Source: JAZQLP01 sp045629205 (lineage in GTDB: Bacteria; Bacillota; Clostridia; Oscillospirales; UBA644). Taken from it: DNA of 27,006 nt. Location: contig JAZQQT010000077.1 in assembly GCA_045629205.1 (NCBI GenBank), positions 1-27,006 on the forward strand, in the 5' to 3' direction. The translations under genes were made by a program, and so were the position numbers. Under the pieces are notes generated by a model. That model ran no database searches, was not told where the DNA came from, and saw nothing but the letters and a program-made list of their open reading frames with translations. Positions 8,709 through 16,244 of the stretch are shown here, one piece after another; position 1 is the first letter of the stretch; every line of letters starts with the position of its first letter.

Positions 8709-9626
8709 ATGTCTGTTTTTCTTCTTGACCCGTGCTTTAAGGACTATATCTGGGGCGGAACGAATCTCCGCGGTATTTTCGGAAAGAATACTCCGACCGA
8801 AAAGACGGCGGAGAGCTGGGAACTTTCGTGTCATCCCGACGGAGCCTCGCTGATTCGCAACGGAAAATATGCCGGCAAGCCGCTTTCTTATGTCATAGAA
8901 GCCGAAGGAAAAGAAATACTCGGCAAAAACTGCGCGCGTTTCGACAGATTTCCGATTATCGTCAAGCTTTTGGATGCCGAAAAGGATTTGTCGATTCAGG
9001 TCCATCCGTCCGATAAAGCCGCTTCTTCCGAAGGTGATTGGGGCAAGACCGAGATGTGGTATATTATAGCCGCAGAACCGGGCGCAAAAATCATAAACGG
9101 TGTTGCGAAGGATATCGGGAAGGATGATTTTGAAGCGGCGATTGTTTCGGGCAGGACAGAAGGTGTTTTCAACGAGATTCCCGTTCACGCGGGCGAGTGT
9201 TATTTTATTCCGTCGGGCAGGGTCCACGCGATAGGAAAAGGCATTCTGCTCGCCGAAATACAGCAGAACAGCAACATTACATACCGCCTTTACGACTATA
9301 ACCGCCGCGATAAGGACGGCAATCTTCGCCGTCTTGATGTGGAAAAAGGCGTGGCGGCCTCCGACCTGAGCTTCCGTGAGATATCGTCCTCGTGTTTTCC
9401 GCTTTTCTGCGGATATTTTGCCGTCGACAAAGTCCGCTTCGTTCCGGGGGTATATCCCGCGAGACCCGACTCTTTCGTCTCCCTCACCGTCATGGAGGGG
9501 AGCGGGGGAATAGACGGCGTTCCCGTCACTGCCGGAGATACCGTTTTTATCGGCGCAACCGACGGCGCTGTTCCTGTTTCCGGTGATTTTACGGCGCTTA
9601 AAACCTATATTCCTCCCGAAACTTGA
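8709..9626 (+). CDS. manA: Mannose-6-phosphate isomerase, class I (short Firmicutes type)
   Basis: The enzyme interconverts fructose 6-phosphate and mannose 6-phosphate in the cytoplasm, feeding mannose use or GDP-mannose formation. The 305-residue cupin-type protein shows the zinc ligands: QVHPSD (Q97, H99), Glu115 in GKTEMWY, and H173 in IPSGRVHAIG. EIQQNSNITYRLYDYNR (183-199) is a further family signature. Its length matches the short Firmicutes form rather than the roughly 390-residue enterobacterial form. The ATG at 8709 is preferred because GGTGAT lies 6 nt before it and the protein then begins at the conserved region. The ATG at 8697 has a badly spaced binding site. It is followed by ackA, which has its own promoter. 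Confidence 0.93.
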   Translation: MSVFLLDPCFKDYIWGGTNLRGIFGKNTPTEKTAESWELSCHPDGASLIRNGKYAGKPLSYVIEAEGKEILGKNCARFDRFPIIVKLLDAEKDLSIQVHPSDKAASSEGDWGKTEMWYIIAAEPGAKIINGVAKDIGKDDFEAAIVSGRTEGVFNEIPVHAGECYFIPSGRVHAIGKGILLAEIQQNSNITYRLYDYNRRDKDGNLRRLDVEKGVAASDLSFREISSSCFPLFCGYFAVDKVRFVPGVYPARPDSFVSLTVMEGSGGIDGVPVTAGDTVFIGATDGAVPVSGDFTALKTYIPPET

Positions 9627-9653
9627 CAAATTTCTAAAAAATAGCGTTATTTA

Positions 9654-9682
9654 TTGCAATAAATACTGTTTTAGTATAAAAT
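9654..9682 (+). promoter_or_regulatory. Probable promoter for ackA
   Basis: The manA-ackA gap contains TTGCAA (9654-9659), a 17-nt spacer and TAAAAT (9677-9682), within TATAAAATAC. Transcription would begin near 9689, about 30 nt before the ackA ATG. A TTGACA at 9623-9628 is also present but has no good -10 partner. Confidence 0.5.
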
Positions 9683-9718
9683 ACAAGAGTATTTGAACAA
9701 AAAAGGATGGATTTTTAT

Positions 9719-10918
9719 ATGAAAATTCTTGTTATCAATGCAGGTTCTTCTTCCGTCAAATATCAGCTTATGGATATGGACGGCGAAAAGCTTCTTGCAA
9801 AAGGCATCTGCGAAAGAATAGGTCAGGACAACGGCGGCTTCAAGCACAAAGTTCCCGGCAGAGAAGATTATAAAGCCACAATCAGATTCGAAAATCACGC
9901 CGCAGCTATCAAAACCGTTATAGATACTCTTACCGATCCCGCTCTCGGCGTTATCAAATCCATGTCGGAGATCTCAGCCGTAGGTCACCGTGTTCTCCAC
10001 GGCGGCGAAAAATTCTCCGGCTCCGTTCTTATCAACGACGATGTTATCAAAGCCATAGAAGAATGCTGCGAGCTCGGGCCGCTTCACAATCCTCATAATC
10101 TTACCGGTATCCATGCCTGCGAGGAAATCATGGGCAAAAACGTTCCTCAGGTCGCTGTTTTCGATACCGGCTTTCATCAGACGATGCCCGATTACGCTTA
10201 CCTCTATCCGCTTCCCATGGAATTTTACAGAAAATATAAGATTCGCCGTTACGGTTTCCACGGCACATCCCACAGATATGTCAGCCTCAGAGCTGCCGAA
10301 ATGCTCGGCAAAAAGCCCGAGGATATAAACATCGTTACCTGCCACCTCGGCAACGGTTCCTCCGTCTGCGCCATCAAAGGCGGCAAGTGCTTCGATACCT
10401 CAATGGGACTTACTCCTCTCGAGGGCATTATGATGGGCACAAGATGCGGTTCCATCGACCCTGCCATCGTTACCCTCATTATGGAAAAAGAGCATCTCAC
10501 ACCCAAGGAAATGGATGATCTGATGAATAAAAAATCCGGTATGCTCGGTATCTCGGAAAGAACATCCGATAACCGCGAAATCGAAGACGGCGGCAAAGCG
10601 GGCGATCCCATCTGCATGCTCATCGAATCCATGCTCTGCCATCAGCTTACCAAGCTTGTCGGCGGTTATATCGCTGCAATGGGCGGCGCCGATGCCGTTA
10701 TCTTTACAGGCGGTATAGGCGAAAACAATCCTTCATACAGAACCAGAGTTGCCGAAAAGCTCGCTTTCCTCGGCGCGGCGATAGATGAAGAAAAGAATCA
10801 CGTCAGAGGCAAGGAAATAGATATTTCCAAACCCGACGCAAAGCTGAAATTTATGGTTATCCCCACAAACGAAGAGCTTATGATCGCAAGAGACACCCTC
10901 GAACTTACCTCGAAATAA
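9719..10918 (+). CDS. ackA: Acetate kinase
   Basis: Acetate kinase converts acetyl phosphate and ADP to acetate and ATP, the last step of fermentative acetate formation. The 399 residues match the usual family length, and all key residues line up with the Methanosarcina enzyme: N7 in NAGSSSVKY, R91 in GHRVLHGG, H123, D149 in DTGFHQ, H181 in GFHGTSHRY, R242 in GTRCGSID and E385 in PTNEE. The nucleotide-binding motif GGIGEN is at 331-336. The ATG at 9719 is chosen because AAGGATGG precedes it at a workable distance and the protein begins MKILVINAGS. The ATG at 9707 lies inside that binding site. No phosphotransacetylase gene is adjacent. The codon choice looks more biased than in the neighbours, fitting high expression. 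Confidence 0.97.
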   Translation: MKILVINAGSSSVKYQLMDMDGEKLLAKGICERIGQDNGGFKHKVPGREDYKATIRFENHAAAIKTVIDTLTDPALGVIKSMSEISAVGHRVLHGGEKFSGSVLINDDVIKAIEECCELGPLHNPHNLTGIHACEEIMGKNVPQVAVFDTGFHQTMPDYAYLYPLPMEFYRKYKIRRYGFHGTSHRYVSLRAAEMLGKKPEDINIVTCHLGNGSSVCAIKGGKCFDTSMGLTPLEGIMMGTRCGSIDPAIVTLIMEKEHLTPKEMDDLMNKKSGMLGISERTSDNREIEDGGKAGDPICMLIESMLCHQLTKLVGGYIAAMGGADAVIFTGGIGENNPSYRTRVAEKLAFLGAAIDEEKNHVRGKEIDISKPDAKLKFMVIPTNEELMIARDTLELTSK

Positions 10919-10944
10919 ACAAATCCCCACTATATAAATACGCT

Positions 10945-10974
10945 TGCCGCAGGAATATTCCTGCGGCATTTTTA
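10945..10974 (+). terminator. Rho-independent terminator of ackA
   Basis: A 24-nt perfect palindrome at 10945-10968 (stem TGCCGCAGG / CCTGCGGCA) is followed at once by TTTTTAT. It lies 26 nt after the ackA stop. Confidence 0.9.
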
Positions 10975-11075
10975 TATCCGGTTATTTACCGTCAATGAAA
11001 CTGTCGATTATTTCAAACATAACTTATTATCTGTATATGTCGATAACAGATTTGCATCAACGTTATTTTTTGACT

Positions 11076-11279
11076 CTGAAAACCGTAAACCGAAAACTTT
11101 TAAACTATTCAAAATTCTTAAAACTTAAAACTGAAAACTGAAAACTTTTATCCGAATACGCGAAGCGCAAAAAAAGAAAAAACATGTGTGTGTGAATTTC
11201 TTTTCCGTTCGGTTCTGCCTCTAATCTAATCTATTCTTATCTTTTCTTTTCTATTCTGCAGCGTTAGGCTAACGTTAGG
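11076..11279 (+). repeat. Direct repeat copy 1 (about 204 bp), upstream of abiE
   Basis: It begins with CTGAAAACCGTAAACCG and runs of AAAACTGAAAACT-like units, and ends in a TAACGTTA palindrome. Positions 11138-11214 are identical over 77 nt to 13183-13259 in copy 2, and 11231-11267 are identical over 37 nt to 13281-13317. Both include ACATGTGTGTGTG and the pyrimidine-rich tract before CTGCAGCGTTAG. Confidence 0.93.
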
Positions 11280-11300
11280 AAATAAAAAACCTAACGTTAG
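11269..11300. repeat. Inverted pair of TAACGTTA palindromes in copy 1
   Basis: CTAACGTTAGG (11269-11279) and CCTAACGTTAG (11290-11300) can pair as an 11-bp stem with a 10-nt A-rich loop. Each arm is itself palindromic, so alternative pairings exist. Confidence 0.85.
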
Positions 11301-11370
11301 AATTTCTCAAAAAGCCCATAACCACAAGGGGTGTTTCGGCAGATTTTGGTTTATTTCCGGATTGTTTTAC

Positions 11371-11423
11371 GCAAATTCTCGTCAGATTTCCGCAAATTCT
11401 CGTCGGATTTCCGCAGACTTTCC
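11371..11423. repeat. Short tandem repeat, 21-nt unit
   Basis: Two 21-nt units (11371-11391 and 11392-11412) differ at one base and are followed by a partial third (GCAGACTTTCC). The unit core is GCAAATTCTCGTC.GATTTCC. No function is apparent. Confidence 0.8.
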
Positions 11424-11468
11424 GAAAATACCGATCGACTTCGCATAAAAACTATCTTACCGATAAGT

Positions 11469-11551
11469 CTGAAAACCGTAAACCGAAAACTGAAAACTGA
11501 TAACTGAAAACTGAAAACTTGTCAACCCGTTCGGCATTTCCTCTCATCTGT
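11469..11551 (+). repeat. Shortened third copy of the abiE-flanking repeat
   Basis: It begins with the same CTGAAAACCGTAAACCG head as copy 1, carries more AAAACTG units than the others, then jumps to CCGTTCGGCATTTCCTCTC, matching the part of copy 2 near 13250-13272. The middle block is missing. It ends about 75 bp upstream of the antitoxin promoter. Confidence 0.75.
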
Positions 11552-11626
11552 TTTTATTATATATGTTTTGTAAAGAGAAGAAATTAATTTGATAAGGCAG
11601 AATATAGTGGAAATTGCAAAAAATGC

Positions 11627-11655
11627 TTGATTTCTGCCGGGAATTGTATTATAAT
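11627..11655 (+). promoter_or_regulatory. Promoter of the abiEi-abiEii operon with candidate operator
   Basis: There is a -35 TTGATT (11627-11632), a 17-nt spacer and a perfect -10 TATAAT (11650-11655). The start of transcription would be near 11662, giving a leader of only about a dozen bases. TTGTA (11644-11648) and TACAA (11656-11660) form an inverted repeat across the -10 box, where an AbiEi antitoxin could repress its own operon. Confidence 0.7.
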
Positions 11656-11674
11656 TACAAATGGTGGTGATAAT

Positions 11675-12265
11675 ATGATAAAAACATCGCAGATGCTTTA
11701 TGAAGAATTGTCTGCTTATGCCGAACCTGCCAACAAAATTCAGCGGATGGTCTCGGCAGGGGAGCTTATCCCCGTAATTTACGGCAAATACGAAACCGAT
11801 AAAACCGTTCCCGGATACTGTCTTGCTCCGATAATATACGGTCCGTCATATATTTCTTTTGATTTTGCCCTTGCATGGCATTCGCTTATTCCGGAGTCGG
11901 TTTACGTGTATACTTCGGCAACCTGTTTGAAGGGGCGCAGAAAAGAATACACAAACTATTTCGGAACATATACATACAGTGACGTGCCGAAAGAAGCTTA
12001 TCCGCTTGAAATATCTTTGATAAATGAAAACGGTTATTCTTTTTTTCTTGCCAATCCCGAAAAAGCGCTTTGTGATAAACTTTCAAAAGTATCTCCCTGC
12101 AGAAACCGCACAGAGCTTAAAGAATTGATGTTTGACAACTTACGGATAGATGAAAAAGCTTTCCGTGATCTTGACTGTCAGATACTCGAAAAGCTCTCGG
12201 CAAAATACAAATCAACAAATCTCAGACTTCTTAATAAAATGGTTCGGAGGATTTCGGATGAATAA
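11675..12265 (+). CDS. abiEi: AbiEi-family antitoxin (type IV toxin-antitoxin system)
   Basis: This 196-residue protein matches the AbiEi family: an N-terminal winged-helix region (about 1-60, starting MIKTSQMLYEEL) and a C-terminal antitoxin domain containing LANPEKALCDKL (about 120-131). In characterised AbiE systems the antitoxin neutralises the nucleotidyltransferase toxin without stable binding, and its winged helix represses the operon promoter. The ATG at 11675 follows GGTGGTGAT, a good binding site. Frame extension to a TTG at 11627 would start inside the promoter. The last 8 nt overlap the toxin start, which implies translational coupling. The module lies between repeat copies. Confidence 0.88.
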   Translation: MIKTSQMLYEELSAYAEPANKIQRMVSAGELIPVIYGKYETDKTVPGYCLAPIIYGPSYISFDFALAWHSLIPESVYVYTSATCLKGRRKEYTNYFGTYTYSDVPKEAYPLEISLINENGYSFFLANPEKALCDKLSKVSPCRNRTELKELMFDNLRIDEKAFRDLDCQILEKLSAKYKSTNLRLLNKMVRRISDE

Positions 12266-13112
12266 CGCGATAGAGCAGATGTTGAGCACTTATCGTATAA
12301 ACAACTCCGCCGATAAGAAAAATGCGCTTAAGGAAGTTGTGCAGGAAATCGTATTATGCGGACTTTCACGAGGCGGTTTTTTTGAAAAAGCGGCATTTTA
12401 CGGCGGAACGGCGCTGAGAATTTTTTACGGTCTTGACCGTTTTTCGGAAGATCTGGATTTTTCTCTTACTTTACCGGATAATTCTTTTGATTTTGATTCG
12501 TATCTTCCGATGCTTGAAAAAGAATTGACGGCATGGGGACTGAATTTGAAAGTGGAGTCACATGAAAAGTCAGTTGATTCCGATATTCGTTCGGCATTTG
12601 TAAAAGGGAATACACGCGAACATTTATTGCTGTTTTTCCCTTCGGAGAACATTGAAAAAACAGTTGCGGCAAGCGATATAATAAAAATCAAGTTTGAAGT
12701 AGATACAACTCCTCCGATGTTTGCTTCATTTGAGCATAAATACCGTCTTCTTCCCATGCCGTATGATGTTTTGATGTATGATGCTCCGTCGTTGTTTGCG
12801 GGAAAAATACACGCTGTTCTCTGCCGTTCGTGGAAAAACCGCGTAAAGGGAAGAGATCTTTATGATTATCTTTTTTATTTGTCCCGGAATATACCGGTAA
12901 ATCTTCGTCATCTTAACGCAAGGCTCGAAGATTCCGGATTTGCCGGAGGGGATTTGGATGCGGTAAAAAAACTTCTTAAAGAAAGATTCGGAAGCATTGA
13001 TTTTAACCGGGCAAAACAGGATGTGTTTCCTTTTATTAAGAATCCATCGGTTCTTGATGCGTGGAGCAGTGACCTGTTTTGTGCCGTTACGGATTCACTT
13101 TCGGCAGACTGA
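12258..13112 (+). CDS. abiEii: AbiEii-family nucleotidyltransferase toxin
   Basis: The protein has 284 residues and the AbiEii (DUF1814) nucleotidyltransferase motifs: GGTALR (49-54), RFSEDLDF (61-68) with the metal-binding D65 and D67, IKIKFEVD (142-149), KIHAVL around K183, and KGRDLYDYLF (197-206). Members of this family add nucleotides to tRNA or otherwise halt growth, and they defend against phage by abortive infection. The target here is unknown. The start ATG is fixed by GGAGG at 12246-12250 and overlaps the antitoxin stop by 8 nt. It ends only 10 bp before repeat copy 2. No recognisable terminator follows apart from the hairpins in that repeat. Confidence 0.9.
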   Translation: MNNAIEQMLSTYRINNSADKKNALKEVVQEIVLCGLSRGGFFEKAAFYGGTALRIFYGLDRFSEDLDFSLTLPDNSFDFDSYLPMLEKELTAWGLNLKVESHEKSVDSDIRSAFVKGNTREHLLLFFPSENIEKTVAASDIIKIKFEVDTTPPMFASFEHKYRLLPMPYDVLMYDAPSLFAGKIHAVLCRSWKNRVKGRDLYDYLFYLSRNIPVNLRHLNARLEDSGFAGGDLDAVKKLLKERFGSIDFNRAKQDVFPFIKNPSVLDAWSSDLFCAVTDSLSAD

Positions 13113-13122
13113 TAAAAGATGT

Positions 13123-13329
13123 CTGAACCGAAAACCGAAAACTTTTAAACTATTCAAAATTCTTAAAACTGAAAACTTAAAACTGAAAACTTTTATCCGA
13201 ATACGCGAAGCGCAAAAAAAGAAAAAACATGTGTGTGTGAATTTCTTTTCCGTTCGGTTTTTCCTCTCATCTGTTCTTATCTATTCTTATCTTTTCTTTT
13301 CTATTCTGCAGCGTTAGCCTAACGTTAGG
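13123..13329 (+). repeat. Direct repeat copy 2 (about 207 bp), downstream of abiE
   Basis: Same orientation and order of blocks as copy 1: A-rich AAAACTG units, the 77-nt identical block (13183-13259), the pyrimidine tract and the 37-nt identical block (13281-13317), ending in CCTAACGTTAGG. It begins 10 bp after the toxin stop. Confidence 0.93.
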
Positions 13330-13362
13330 TTTATTATTTCCTAACGTTAGCCTAACGTTAGG
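13318..13362. repeat. Triple TAACGTTA palindrome cluster
   Basis: CCTAACGTTAGG occurs at 13318-13329 and 13351-13362 with CCTAACGTTAG at 13340-13350 between them. The first two can form an 11-bp stem with a TTTATTATTT loop. The last is followed by TTTTTC, so it may also act as a weak terminator for the toxin transcript. Confidence 0.8.
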
Positions 13363-13526
13363 TTTTTCAAAAAACGTGATGATTTCAAGGAAACCGAATT
13401 TCAATTTTATACAATGTCATACAAATTTCACATCTGTTTTTGATGACTTCATATATTTTTCACACGGTTTTGTTTCGGTTTCTGTCCTGTTTGCGTTCAT
13501 TTCGTGCCCGGTTCGGGCAAAAAAAT

Positions 13527-13550
13527 GTCGAAGGAGTTTGATCCTTCGAC
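13527..13550. terminator. Possibly bidirectional terminator hairpin
   Basis: GTCGAAGGA (13527-13535) pairs with TCCTTCGAC (13542-13550) around a 6-nt loop. On the minus strand it is followed by ATTTTTTTGC, on the plus strand by AACTTTTAT. It lies between convergent operons and could serve both. Confidence 0.65.
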
Positions 13551-13602
13551 AACTTTTATATAATTAATAAAAATGAAACAATCAAAAAAATGATATGTAA
13601 TT

Positions 13603-13639
13603 ACAAAAACAGTACAACCCATATGGGTTGTACTGTTTT
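13603..13639 (-). terminator. Terminator of the type IV pilus operon
   Basis: Positions 13606-13639 are a perfect 34-nt palindrome (GTACAACCC arms around ATAT). On the minus strand the stem runs into TTTTTG. It lies 40 nt after the stop of the last pilus-operon gene. Confidence 0.85.
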
Positions 13640-13679
13640 CATATATTGAATGATTTGTAGAATAGGATACATTTTTAAT

Positions 13680-16238
13680 TTAGCTGCAATATCTACAGCT
13701 CCAATTCACAACACTCTTAGCTACATGAAGTTCTGATGTATCATAACCACATATATCGCAATGAACATTATGTTGGGCTACATTTTCTGAAGTGAATCTT
13801 AAATTATGCGTTTCAGAATATGAACATTGGCAGACAGCCTTATGGGTGTTTCCATCACGAGAACTATGTTCTAATTTGTGATTTTCAATTTTGATCAATT
13901 CACATTTTGTGCATTTTAGTTGATGGTTTTTAGTATCACCTGATATTATTGTGGGATTGCTCCATTCATGTGGAACATTTTTAGTATATTTGCAGTCTTT
14001 ACATTGAATCTGATGTTCTGCCATATTTTCATTGATTTGCGTTGGTTTATCCCAATTATGAGCTATTTTTGTCGTTGTATATTCGCATCCGCTGCACTTT
14101 TTCCAGTGCTGAGAACCGTCGGTTGTATAGGTTTCTTCAATAGTATGTTCGGTTGCATCTTTAATTTTTCCACAGACTGAACACTCCTGCCAGTGATCTG
14201 TTGCATTGTAATTTGTAAACCAAACATGGTCTGATTCAGCTGATTTGTATTTACATACAGAGCAAACCTGCCAATGCTTCTGAGGATCGGTTTTAACGTA
14301 GGTTAAGCTGTGGTTCGGTGTATCATTTTCTTTTTTTCCGCAAATAGTGCATTTTCTTTGATGCTTGGTATCGCCGATAGATTCATATACGCCCCATTCA
14401 TGGTCCTCATATCTCAATAAATCTTTTCCGCATAATTCACATAAAAATCTATGCTCTTTATTTACATTGACTGTGGTTCGTTCCGCAGCTTTTTCTTTGT
14501 GGGCTTGAGTAAAATTGCCGCATACGCTGCAGTTTACTCTGTGTTCACTGAAACTGCCTGTATCATGATAAGTCAAATTAACATGCTTTCCTCTTGTTCC
14601 TTCCTGTTCATATCCGCAATCTTTACATATTTTGGCATGGTATTCATCGTCAACCTTTGCCCACTCAAAACTGTGTGGTTTCGGTGTGTTGTTACCGGGG
14701 TTATATCCGCATGTGCAAGCTTTAATGTGATTGTTTTCGTCTATCGGTATAAAACCGTTTGTATTGTGCCTTGTAGTTAAGTTGAATATATCAAGTGAAT
14801 CTCCTAACTTAACGTCTCCGCATGCACATCTATGTTCATGTACCTCGGTATCTACCACACCGTCTTTGATTATCATGGTCGGAACGTATTTATGACGTTC
14901 TTTTTCGCTTTCAAAGAAATATCCGCATTTGCAGAAATAAGCATGATAAAGATTACTGTCGTTACCAATGAATCCGCTGAGAGGTTTCAACTCTGTTTTT
15001 TCATGATTTTCCAATGTATAATAGCTGCAATAATCACAGCTGACCTTGTGTCCGTTATTGTTATCGTTTACAAGAGACAGTTTATGCTCCGGATGTGCGG
15101 CTTCTATTTTTATGCTGATCAACTGCTTACATTCTTTGCAGATAAATTCATAATCTCTGAAACCACCGCATTCCAAACCACCTCTTATTCTGTCAATATC
15201 ATCAGCTGTTCCGGAATCGGGCTCATGTGCACCTTCAAGTAAGTATCCGCACGCGCATTTCAATGTGTGGGAGTCTTCATCGTAGCTGTCGATGGTAAAG
15301 TCGTGTTCCTGCTGAATTCTGTAAGTGCAGTAGGGATTTTTGCATATGACCGTATGCTGTAAAGCGGCTGTCTCTCCTGTGTTCTGTATATAGTCCAGAT
15401 TATGCGGAACACTTGACGGTATTGTTACGGCAATGCTGTTTCCGCAATTCACGCATTTTATTTCCGGGAGCTCACCTTCGTAAACAGCATAACAGGTCGT
15501 AAGTGTTCTTTTTAATTCATCTATTGTTATAAGATCCTCGTCGCTGATAACGTGATTTCTGTATACCTGTTGCCCGCAGCTTTCACATGTTGCAAAACAC
15601 ATTTTATCGTTATATATGGTCCAGTTCTTTAAGCTGTGTCGATGGATATCCGTAGGATTGTTCCAGTTGATATCTTCGTCCGTCTCGCCCTGCTGGTATT
15701 TGATATCAAAGGGCTTTACGGTGAAAGAACTGTCTTTTTCAAGTCCGAGCTCATCCGATTTGATTGTATATGTTCCGGTATAAACCTTGTTTGTATCATC
15801 GAATCTGACTTCGAGAGCGGTTATTTTTAGTCCCGTATATGTTCCTTCATTTACAAGAAGAGCAGGAGCCTTGATAACCTCATCCTCGCCTTCATGGACC
15901 TTGGTGTTTCCGAAATCAAGAAGAATGAACCCGTTTTCGTTGACTGTGAAATTACCGTTGTCGACAGCGTAGATATCACATGAGAACTTTACGTTGTTCG
16001 TTTCTGCGAAATCCTGACCGTTGGTCGGGACCGAATAGCGCAGAACGTCGGACATTGCCTTGTTTACGGTATCGCTGAGCAATGAGGAGTTTGCGAGATA
16101 GAGCGATTTGCTCATGGATTTTGTGGCAAGGTTTGTGCCGACGGTGATCATCACTCCGAGTAATGCAAGAACGGCTATTGCCGTCAGCATTTCAAAGAGG
16201 GTAAAACCTTTTTTCTTTGTAACCTTTGTTTTTTTCAT
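13680..16238 (-). CDS. Giant prepilin-like protein with about 20 paired-cysteine modules (J-like minor pilin)
   Basis: The protein has 852 residues. The N-terminus is a type IV prepilin signal: a basic leader ending in Gly11, then FTLFEM with Glu at +5 and a hydrophobic helix to about residue 36. FTLFEML resembles GspJ/PilW-class minor pilins. Residues 40-210 are a pilin-sized domain. From about 214 to the C-terminus runs a chain of about 20 modules of 25-35 residues, each with CxxC or CxC, usually preceded by HxxxC and separated by further His-containing stretches (for example HWQECSVCG, HRVNCSVCG, HKVSCDYC). The spacing suggests zinc-ribbon-like or disulfide-linked beads. The family and ligand are unknown to me. 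It is last in the operon, 6 nt after the previous stop, with only a weak binding site (AAAAGAT). The module-coding part looks richer in A+T than the pilus genes. Confidence 0.85.
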   Translation of the reverse strand: MKKTKVTKKKGFTLFEMLTAIAVLALLGVMITVGTNLATKSMSKSLYLANSSLLSDTVNKAMSDVLRYSVPTNGQDFAETNNVKFSCDIYAVDNGNFTVNENGFILLDFGNTKVHEGEDEVIKAPALLVNEGTYTGLKITALEVRFDDTNKVYTGTYTIKSDELGLEKDSSFTVKPFDIKYQQGETDEDINWNNPTDIHRHSLKNWTIYNDKMCFATCESCGQQVYRNHVISDEDLITIDELKRTLTTCYAVYEGELPEIKCVNCGNSIAVTIPSSVPHNLDYIQNTGETAALQHTVICKNPYCTYRIQQEHDFTIDSYDEDSHTLKCACGYLLEGAHEPDSGTADDIDRIRGGLECGGFRDYEFICKECKQLISIKIEAAHPEHKLSLVNDNNNGHKVSCDYCSYYTLENHEKTELKPLSGFIGNDSNLYHAYFCKCGYFFESEKERHKYVPTMIIKDGVVDTEVHEHRCACGDVKLGDSLDIFNLTTRHNTNGFIPIDENNHIKACTCGYNPGNNTPKPHSFEWAKVDDEYHAKICKDCGYEQEGTRGKHVNLTYHDTGSFSEHRVNCSVCGNFTQAHKEKAAERTTVNVNKEHRFLCELCGKDLLRYEDHEWGVYESIGDTKHQRKCTICGKKENDTPNHSLTYVKTDPQKHWQVCSVCKYKSAESDHVWFTNYNATDHWQECSVCGKIKDATEHTIEETYTTDGSQHWKKCSGCEYTTTKIAHNWDKPTQINENMAEHQIQCKDCKYTKNVPHEWSNPTIISGDTKNHQLKCTKCELIKIENHKLEHSSRDGNTHKAVCQCSYSETHNLRFTSENVAQHNVHCDICGYDTSELHVAKSVVNWSCRYCS

Positions 16239-16244
16239 TATCTT

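Larger units (their letters stand above)
10975..11626. other. Repeat-rich intergenic region upstream of the AbiE pair
   Basis: No convincing gene is present in these 652 bases. The stretch holds repeat copy 1 (11076-11279), a stem-forming pair of TAACGTTA palindromes (11269-11300), a short tandem repeat (11371-11423) and a shortened repeat copy 3 (11469-11551). The remainder shows no coding or RNA-gene signature that I can support. Confidence 0.6.
13363..13679. other. Convergent intergenic region with hairpins, no gene
   Basis: Between repeat copy 2 and the last pilus gene I see no credible coding sequence. The stretch contains two hairpins treated separately (13527-13550 and 13606-13639) and a small GC-rich inverted repeat at 13506-13520. 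Confidence 0.6.

Noticed and set aside
8631..9629. A 332-codon open frame on the minus strand opposite manA.
   Set aside because: manA is certain from its metal ligands, and the antisense frame has no recognisable domain or start context.
9707..9721. An ackA start at 9707 and a manA start at 8697.
   Set aside because: Both would place the ATG inside the ribosome binding site; the starts at 9719 and 8709 give the conserved N-termini.
10975..11075. A possible RNA gene or riboswitch after the ackA terminator.
   Set aside because: No tRNA, rRNA or known riboswitch core motif was recognisable there.
11371..11423. The 21-nt tandem units as a possible CRISPR array.
   Set aside because: The units are directly abutting with no unique spacers, and no cas gene is present.
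12150..12257. An upstream in-frame extension of the AbiEii toxin into the antitoxin gene.
   Set aside because: GGAGG at 12246-12250 fixes the ATG at 12258, and the extension lies wholly inside abiEi.
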